A model generated the notes under the pieces. It had not been told where the DNA came from and ran no database searches. It worked only from the letters and a program-made list of their open reading frames with translations. The translations under genes were made by a program, and so were the position numbers. From Stenocarpella maydis (Eukaryota; Ascomycota; Sordariomycetes; Diaporthales; Diaporthaceae), in assembly GCA_002270565.1 (NCBI GenBank), contig NQMI01000004.1:248001-312000 (forward strand): DNA of 64,000 nt, in the 5' to 3' direction. Shown here piece after piece: positions 57,279-64,000 of this stretch. Every line of letters starts with the position of its first letter. Positions within the stretch are counted from its first letter, which is position 1.

Positions 57279-59265
57279 ATGCAAATACCGAACCGCGCGT
57301 CGTCCGCGGCGGCGGCGCTGCTCTCCCTTGTCGCCCTGCCGCAAATCGCATCTGCCTTCTACCTGCCCGGTGTGGCCCCGACCTCATACAAAAAGGGCGA
57401 TGTCGTGCCTCTGTACGTCAACACAATAAAACCGATCGCTCCCCCGGGAGACACAATGGTACACTCGGTAGTAGCATACGATTACTACCTTCCCATCTTC
57501 AAGTTCTGCCAACCCGAGGGAGGGCCGCAGTCCGTCGGCGAGAGTTTGGGCAGCATATTGTTCGGCGACAGAATCATGACGTCGCCCTTTGAGCTCAAGA
57601 TGGCGACAAACGAGACGTGCAAGGCCCTTTGCGAGGTCAAATATACCCAGGCTGCAGCGAAATTCGTCAACGAGAAGATCGAGTTGGGCTACAGCTTGAA
57701 TTGGCTGGTGGACGGACTCCCGGCAGGCCAGGACATCACCGATGAGCTTACCCACACGGATTTCTACAGCCCGGGCTTCCTGATGGGCGAGGTGAATAAC
57801 GACAAGCCTACATTTAACAACCACTACGACATTATCGTCGAGTACCACGAAGTGGGCGGAAACCCGAACCAGCTACGCGTGGTGGGAGTTATCGTCCAGC
57901 CCCGGTCCATCGACTATGGCGACAAGGAACCCGACTGTGCCATGGATACATACTCCCGAGTTGTGCTGTCTGGTGACGGCCAGACGAATGTCAAGTTCTC
58001 TTACGGTGTCTTCTGGATCAAGTCCGGCACCGCTTGGGCCACTCGATGGGACAAGTATCTGCACGTCTTTGACCCCAAGATCCACTGGTTCTCGCTCATC
58101 AACTCGGCCATCATCGTGGTGTTCTTGGTCATGACCGTCATGTCCGTGCTCGTCCGGACCCTGCGCAAGGATATTGCTAGATACAACCGCCTCGACTCGA
58201 TCAACTTGGACGATCTGAACGGAACATCTGTGGTTGAGGACGGAGTCCAGGAGGACTCGGGCTGGAAGCTGGTCCATGGCGACGTCTTCCGCACGCCATC
58301 CCACCCTTTACTGCTCTCAGTCCTGCTTGGAAATGGCGCGCAGCTTTTCGTCATGACTGGGTTCACAATCTGTTTTGCGCTGCTCGGCTTCCTGTCGCCG
58401 TCGAATCGCGGTTCCCTTGGCACTATCTTGGTCCTCCTCTACACCATCCTGGGCTTTGTTGGAGGCTATGTGTCCGCACGGGTATACAAGTCGCTCGACG
58501 GTGAGAACTGGAAACTCAACATCGGCCTCACACCGCTCCTGGTCCCTGGAATAGTATTCACTATATTCTTCGTCCTCAATCTCCTCCTTTGGGCGAAGCA
58601 ATCTGCCGGCGCCGTGCCGTTCACGACGATGCTCGTCCTCGTTCTGATCTGGTTCATCATTTCGGTCCCGCTCTCGTGCACAGGCTCCTGGCTAGGATTC
58701 AAATCGGCGCCCATCGAGGCCCCCGTCCGGACGAACCAGATCCCTCGGCAAATCCCCCCTGCTACCACCTACCTCAAGCCCATTCCCAGCATGCTCCTTG
58801 TCGGCATCCTGCCGTTCGGCGCCATCTTCGTCGAGCTTTACTTCATCATGAGTAGCATCTGGTTCAGCAAGATCTACTACATGTTTGGTTTCCTGTTTCT
58901 GTGCTACGGCCTGATGATCATCACTTGTGCCTCGGTTACCGTTCTGATGGTATACTTCCTGCTATGTGCGGAGAACTACAACTGGCAGTGGAGGTCGTTC
59001 CTGGCAGCCGGCACGAGCGCAGGCTACATCTTCCTGAACGCGATGATATACTGGATCACCAAGCTCAGCTTGGGTGGTTTCGTGGGCAGCATGTTGTACA
59101 TTGGGTACAGCGGGCTTATATCGTTCTTATTCTTCATCCTGACTGGTAAGTCCAAGTATCATACGCTTGTTGTGTTCCAGCTGCTGACGATCTGCAGGCA
59201 CTATTGGATTCTTCTCCAGTTGGTGGTTCACACGGAAGATCTACTCGTCCATCAAGATCGACTGA
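57279..59265 (+). CDS. Nonaspanin, TM9SF/EMP70 family (644 aa)
   Basis: Golgi/endosomal nine-TM protein. Exons 57279-59145 and 59198-59265 join across a 52-bp intron; the genomic frame stays open past the intron but loses the family ending. A signal peptide (LLSLVALPQIASA) precedes FYLPGVAPTSYKKGDVVPLYVN, the canonical start of mature nonaspanins. The luminal domain contains DYYLPIFKFCQP and FLMGEVNNDKP. Nine hydrophobic segments follow from about residue 268. Conserved motifs include VHGDVFRTP and PLLLSVLLGNGAQLF, and GSWLGFK after the fifth segment. The spliced end TIGFFSSWWFTRKIYSSIKID carries the KxD COPI-binding retention motif seen in the family. It is the TMN2/TM9SF4-like type; the exact paralogue is not decided. 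Confidence 0.97.
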
Positions 59266-59688
59266 GCAATGGAGAAGTGTGCCTCGCTTCTCAACATTTG
59301 AGTGACGAAAAAAACAGAATAGGTACCATTTGTATAGTATTTGAAGACTGTACCAACAACACGAGGGTATGTGTAAAGTGCCCACACACAGGCACAAGGA
59401 CGCTTTCGGCTCCAACGAATATCAGATGGTACGGTTATGACAAAATTAGCTTGGCGTCAAGGTTGTAGAGGGTTCTTCATAGCAATTCAGGCGTGGCCAA
59501 CACGACATTGGCCATGATAGCAAGAAAGTGACTCTTTGCTTCTGCTGAGACACGGCGACGACATTACCGGCCCTGCAGATCCCTGTCCGTAACTGCCGCG
59601 CTGGATAGAATTATTATTACGTTGAATTTGAATAATCGTCAACTGGAGAGCCTTAAACCCCCTTCCCCCGGGCGGAAGTTTTTGGCGC
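59266..59688. other. Convergent 3' spacer
   Basis: About 420 bases between convergent TM9 and MED4 genes; no gene. The minus-strand frame overlapping MED4 here is an antiparallel shadow. Confidence 0.5.
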
Positions 59689-60807
59689 TCAGTCGTCGTC
59701 GTCGTCATCCAGATCACCACCCATAAACTGGAACTGTTTCTTCTGCGGCTCGCTCGAAGCACCCGCGCCGCCGGGGGACGGCCCACCACCGACACCAGTG
59801 CTCCCCCTCCGCCGCATCTCTTCCTGCTGTCGCTCCCTCTCGCGCTGCCTCTCCCGCGCGATACGTGCCTGCTCCTCCCTCGTCTTCCGCAGGTTCTCCT
59901 CCCTCTCCAGGGCCTCCCGCTCCTCTTGCTCCCGCCTCTGCTGCTCCTCCCTCTGCCGCCGCGCCTCCTCCTCTGCGGGGTCGTAGCCGCGGGGGTCGAC
60001 GCCCATTTCGACGAGGTTCTGGATCGAGGCGAGCGCGCCGACGCGGATCTGATCCTCTGTCGCCCACGGGAGGAAGACGTGGCCCGTGAGCGGGTCGAGG
60101 AACTGGGTCCACTCCTCGGGCAGCGCCGTCGCGCCCGGGTTGGCCGTCGCCTGGGTCTCCTGCTGGCCCTGCGACTGCGACTGCGACTGCGACTGCGACT
60201 GCGCGGCCGGCGTAGGGGCGCCGTTGGACGCGGCGTTGGGGTTCGGGGTCGAGGCGCCAGGCACGGGCGTGGGCGCCGCCGTGGTGTTTGGGGTGTTAAC
60301 CGCGTCACCGGTCGACGGCCCGCTCTCGGCGCTGGCGGCTTCCTGGCGGGAGAGTATGCTCGCCGGAGGCAGGGTCATCTTGCTGATCCTGCGCGCGTAG
60401 CTGAGAAGCTCCTCGTAGTCGACGTCGTACTGCGGCCCGTCGGCCGCGGCGGTCGTGCTGGTGCTCGTGATGTCCCTGCGCGTGTTCCACAGCGTGTTTA
60501 CAGTGTCGCGGATCTGGGCGTCGAGGTCTGAGGAGCATGCCTTGAGGCTTTCTAGGAGGCGGTGGTTGTTCTGGTGGATCTCCACTAGGGACAAGGCAAA
60601 GCTGTTAGCTACGTGGAGGACCAAGGGCAAGGGCGGTAGGCAGAGGAGGGAAGGCATGCGTTGTTTCAGCCCTTGGTTTAATTCATTGTCGGCATTTACA
60701 AGTTCCACAGCAAGCGATGCCTGGGGATTGTACTTTGCGATGGACTCGACGAGCGTCGCAAGAGCTTTCTCAACACGCTCGAAGCGGGCGTCGAGGATCT
60801 TGTCCAT
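59689..60807 (-). CDS. MED4: Mediator complex subunit 4 (MED4)
   Basis: Subunit of the Mediator middle module linking activators to RNA polymerase II. Proposed exons are 60807-60660 and 60584-59689 (347 residues). The 75-bp intron 60585-60659 has a CTAAC branch site 18 bases before CCTAG but a GCATGC donor. Splicing gives NQGLKQLEIHQNNHRLLESL, a natural MED4 reading; without splicing the frame stays open and adds 25 hydrophobic residues. The N-terminal coiled coil starts at the first Met. LDAQIRDTVNTLWNTRRDI and DYEELLSYARRISKMTLPP are the core signatures. Low-complexity Thr/Pro/Ala and (SQ)n follow, then PEEWTQFLDPLTGHVFLPWA, a highly charged R/E/Q helix and an acidic tail. Confidence 0.93.
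   Translation of the reverse strand: MDKILDARFERVEKALATLVESIAKYNPQASLAVELVNADNELNQGLKQRMPSLLCLPPLPLVLHVANSFALSLVEIHQNNHRLLESLKACSSDLDAQIRDTVNTLWNTRRDITSTSTTAAADGPQYDVDYEELLSYARRISKMTLPPASILSRQEAASAESGPSTGDAVNTPNTTAAPTPVPGASTPNPNAASNGAPTPAAQSQSQSQSQSQGQQETQATANPGATALPEEWTQFLDPLTGHVFLPWATEDQIRVGALASIQNLVEMGVDPRGYDPAEEEARRQREEQQRREQEEREALEREENLRKTREEQARIARERQRERERQQEEMRRRGSTGVGGGPSPGGAGASSEPQKKQFQFMGGDLDDDDDD
60169..60203 (-). repeat. Hexanucleotide repeat coding Ser-Gln tract in MED4
   Basis: About six CTGCGA copies on the plus strand, read on the minus strand as TCGCAG and giving a (SQ)n tract in frame. Confidence 0.85.
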
Positions 60808-61371
60808 TGTGATGGGTGCGCCGTGGGCGGTTCACACAGTGTTCATGCGACCGCCTCGAGGCGGCTTATTATCAGGCCGGGCTGCAGCCGCTTGCGGAGA
60901 GAGAAGAAGGGTGAGCCAGAGAAGGAGCTGCCACAAGTGAATCGCGGTCGAAGCTTATGTAGCCGAGAGCAAGCTGCCGCGCGGGCCCCACACCGCATGC
61001 AAGCACATGCATGGCTCGACGCGGGGGAGCTTTAATTTGTGCAGGGCAGCTCTGGGCCCAACCGGCGCAGAGGCCGGGATGACGCTAGCAGCCCGGCCTA
61101 GAATTGGCGCCTCAGGCATGAAAAATCCAATTCCCGGCTTGACCCGGTTTGGAGGCTCGCGCGCATCGAGTGGCATCCAGTAGCCGTCGCGACATTTCCA
61201 ACCTCGTCGACGACACTTCCGCACGCAGAGCAGACAGACTCTCAACGCCGTGACAGCCACACACGCAAGATGTTCCCTGTACGTCCCACGCAGCCGAGAC
61301 ACCGTTGACCGCCCCCTTGAAGCAACCAGGCCCTCAGCCCGTATCCCACGACTCCTACTGACGATCCCACG
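60808..61371. promoter_or_regulatory. Divergent promoter spacer between MED4 and QCR10
   Basis: 564 bp between divergent starts. No domain-bearing ORF; presumed to contain both promoters. Confidence 0.5.
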
Positions 61372-62116
61372 ATGATGCAGACTCAGATTCGCCGGGCAAC
61401 CCCCTACCCCCAGTACAGGACCCCCTATGGCCCCAAGTAAGACGTCTCCGCCCTATCAAATATTTGCTTACCACGGAATATCACATCACCTTTTCCGACG
61501 AGCTGCCGCCGACACCGCCTATGCATTTCCAACGTTTCGGTGTTGAGTGATAGCTAACGGGTGAATGGCCATTATTAGATACGGCTTCCAGCCCCATGTC
61601 GCAGGCTTGACTGGCAAGGAGGCCATCACACTGTAAGCAAGAACCCCCATTGTTGCTCTGCCCGAACCGGGGCTGAAGAGAGTGCCTGGTCGAGGATGGC
61701 GAGGTCTGAAAGGCTGGTTTGCTGGGTGTGAGGTTGGGCCTGTCAACCATTGGGAGGCTGGCATCTGCGCAATTCACCTGGCTTTCCGGACTGGTGCCTT
61801 GGCCCTGTGACGTTGCCCCCGGCTAACATGATGTGACTAGGGCCACCAAGGCTGCAGGATTCGGCGGTGTTGCCCTATTCGCGGTCGTCTTCTTCGCTTC
61901 CGGAGTCCCCAGGGTACAGCGCGATATCCTCCAGGTATGGGAGCCCTCCGAACATCCCTTGAGTGATCTCTGCTAACAGGCCCACAGAGAGTCCCATTCA
62001 TTGGCAGCTACTTCATCAACGAGATTCCCCCAGAGGACAACGTGAGTGGCCCCGAAATCTAGCGCATGAGGTGTCTGTTGTCTGTACCAGCTGCTGACAG
62101 GAGATAGCCCTTCTAA
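61372..62116 (+). CDS. QCR10: Ubiquinol-cytochrome c reductase subunit 10 (QCR10-like)
   Basis: Small single-TM supernumerary subunit of mitochondrial complex III. Five exons: 61372-61436, 61579-61632, 61841-61934, 61988-62041 and 62108-62116; the last is only nine bases (Pro, Phe, stop). The 91-residue product begins MMQTQIRRATPYPQYR, then has YGPKYGFQPHVAGLTGKEA and the TM segment GFGGVALFAVVFFASGVP. It ends with RVQRDILQ and FINEIPPEDNPF. The PPEDNPF-type ending and the position of the single TM match fungal QCR10, which supports even the tiny last exon. A second in-frame Met directly after the first leaves the exact start ambiguous by one codon. Inner mitochondrial membrane location is known for the family. 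Confidence 0.9.
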
Positions 62117-62644
62117 TTTGAAATCGAGACGCGTTGTGGGAGAGGTCGAAGGAGCAGTCATAGAAAATGGCCCTGCAGGCCTGGTGTAAAAAGAGCATTT
62201 TCAATAGAGCTAAGACAGACGAAACCTTGAAGACGTTCTTCACGAGTCTTTCCAGTACCGGTGTCTTCAGTTCCGGCCATTGAACCCAACCCGGAGGGCT
62301 CATGAGACATCCGGCCACGGTCACCGAGCTTTGTAGAGGTGTAGACAGTGGGCCAGCTCATAAGGGCTCAACATGACTGAGCTGTCTCCCCTGGCCGAAC
62401 ATCCTATCTATCTGTAAGATCTGCTTCGCTAATGGCGTCCTCGTCGTTGCTGTGTTTTCAGCAGTTGTTCCCGCGCTTCACCACTACTGCAGCGGCTAAA
62501 GCTCGGGTCAATGCACGGCCCACCTCGATGCTGTCCTCACAGTCGCACGCTGACTCTCAAGTGAGCCACGCGGCCAGTTTCCCCCAACATTATTACTGAA
62601 GCACTTTCCAACTATCGTCACTCCTTAACACCATTCTATGCGAG
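62117..62644. other. Spacer between QCR10 and ALG10
   Basis: About 530 bases, likely QCR10 3' region and ALG10 promoter; no gene. Confidence 0.5.
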
Positions 62645-64000
62645 ATGGATACCTCTGTATCAATCCGTAATTTTGCCATTCTCGCGGCGCGCCCGGCCGT
62701 TTACAGCCTAATTTGCGTCTACATCTTCCTCGTCTATAAACTCTCCAAGGTCGGGTGGGATCGACCGGCCGCCCAGGCTGCCCTCCTTGCTGCACCAGCT
62801 CTCGCGGGCCTTGTATGGCAGATTGCCGTCGCAGTCTATGTTCCGGAGCCTTACCTAGTGAGCGCAGTTCCTAAGCCGGATCTTTGTCGTTCCATCACTG
62901 ATATCCTCCAGGACGAAGTCTTCCACGTTCCCCAGGCACAGAAGTATTGCGAGTCAAAATGGCTCGAGTGGGACGATAAGATCACAACCCCCCCTGGACT
63001 GTATGTATCACTCGACAGTGCTCGCTGCCCTGTCCTTTTCGAAACCGGCTTTGTTGACCCTTTTCTAGGTATGCCGCCAGCTGGGTGATCCACAGAGCCC
63101 TGTGGTTCATGGACGGGAAATGCTCCGAGACCAGCCTGCGGATGACGAACTGGGTTGCCATGCTTGTCCTCACTTTCACTGCTATTGACTGCCGAAGGCT
63201 GATCGAGACGCGACTTGCCGAGCGGGGCGTGCGCCGGTCCCGGGCTTCGTCCCTTAGCCTCCATGCCATCCACACCGGCATGAACATCGGCCTCTTCCCG
63301 CTCATATTCTTCTTCTCGGCACTGTACTACACCGATGTCTTTTCTACGCTGACGGTTCTTTTCGCGTTCCAGAATCACCTGGAGCGAGTCAGTCCGAAGG
63401 GAAAGCTGTGGCGGAACGACTTGTTCGTCATCTTCCTCGGCGTTGGCTCACTTTTCATGAGACAGACCAATGTTTTCTGGGTCGTTGTCTTTCTGGGTGG
63501 TCTGGAAGCTATTGAGGCTGCCGAAGCTGTGCCTTCCGATAGGCCTCAGCCACCAAGTCAGGGGGGCTTGGTGGCGAACATGAAATACTTTGCTTGGAGG
63601 TCCTCACTTGGCGAGATCCATGATCCTGCGTTGAGTCAAGCTTCTCTGGACGGTGAGCGTCTTCCGCCGCGCGTTTCACTGCCATCTTCTTCCGTGGCAG
63701 TGCCTCCCCGAATACTCCCAATGGGGCAGTCCCGGTCGGTGTCTCAGCTCTAACGCACCTTTTGTTTGCAGATGCTTTCTCCTGCGTTGCGAGCATCGCC
63801 ATTGCAGTCGTCAGTAACCCTCTGCAAGTCATAAAGAAGGTTTGGGCCCATGTCACTGTCATGGGACTCTTTGTGGCCTTCGTCATCTGGAACGGCAGTG
63901 TTGTACTCGGTATGTGCCCCTTCATCTGCTCCTCATCTTGGCTCTGTCTAAAAGCTGGGCAGGAGACAAGACGAACCATGTCGCGACAATCCACCTTGCT
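62645..64000 (+). CDS. ALG10: Dolichyl-P-Glc:Glc2Man9GlcNAc2-PP-dolichol alpha-1,2-glucosyltransferase, ALG10/DIE2 (3' partial)
   Basis: ER-membrane enzyme adding the third and last glucose to the lipid-linked N-glycan precursor. Exons are 62645-62857, 62912-63000, 63069-63652, 63772-63909 and 63963 to the window end, all GT-AG with closed phases. The first junction creates [20 protein letters not shown], the acidic luminal-loop signature of ALG10 containing the catalytic-type Asp/Glu. [17 protein letters not shown] follows across the second junction. Later blocks include [54 protein letters not shown] and, at the edge, [13 protein letters not shown]. Multiple hydrophobic segments fit the polytopic family. 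The C-terminal part is outside the window. Confidence 0.96.

Overview
The window is genomic DNA from a filamentous ascomycete (Pezizomycotina, most likely Sordariomycetes). Genes are interrupted by short GT-AG introns, mostly 45-190 bp and often with CTAAC-like branch sites. The gene families are typical of such fungi: Zn2Cys6 regulators, a fungal 7-TM membrane protein, a CYP65-like P450, a secreted alpha-carbonic anhydrase and a GFA-family enzyme. Intergenic DNA is long and holds decayed genes. Species cannot be named from the sequence. I rebuilt exon structures by reading splice sites against protein-family expectations, and most predicted CDSs close in frame across all junctions. There is one small assembly gap at 5065-5068. 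I saw no tRNA, rRNA, CRISPR array or intact transposon.

Layout. 1-11 kb: 3' part of an Lsh/HELLS/Irc5-type SNF2 remodeller (+), a small orphan gene (+), an intact CYP65-like P450 (-), and a conserved fungal TPR-like protein (+). 11-20 kb: two Zn2Cys6 transcription factors transcribed away from each other across a 2.6-kb spacer. 21-25 kb: a frameshifted amidoligase-like gene and an eight-exon 7-TM protein. 26-30 kb: a 1271-residue protein with three CbxX/CfxQ-type AAA domains. 32-41 kb: alpha-carbonic anhydrase, a GFA-family protein, AT-rich decayed DNA, a kinase-like pseudogene and an orphan ORF. 44-48 kb: a small nuclear-type protein and a frameshifted GH3 beta-glucosidase relic. 48-51 kb: the divergent PDX1/PDX2 pair that makes pyridoxal 5'-phosphate. 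51-64 kb is dense and conserved: a small secreted cysteine protein, an FMO-type flavoprotein, LCP5/neuroguidin, a TM9/EMP70 protein, MED4, QCR10 and the 5' part of ALG10.

The clearest functional unit is PDX1/PDX2, the synthase and glutaminase subunits of PLP synthase, which face away from a shared 925-bp spacer. The right-hand 12 kb is a housekeeping block (ribosome biogenesis, Golgi/endosome membrane, Mediator, respiratory complex III, N-glycan assembly). The middle, about 20-47 kb, is accessory-like, with sparse genes, three pseudogenes and AT-rich islands that look like repeat-induced point mutation (RIP). I found no convincing new multi-gene system. The most unusual items are two apparent GC-AG introns (one inside a zinc-cluster coding sequence, one frame-neutral in MED4), the three-AAA protein, the broken amidoligase-like gene and several very small exons.
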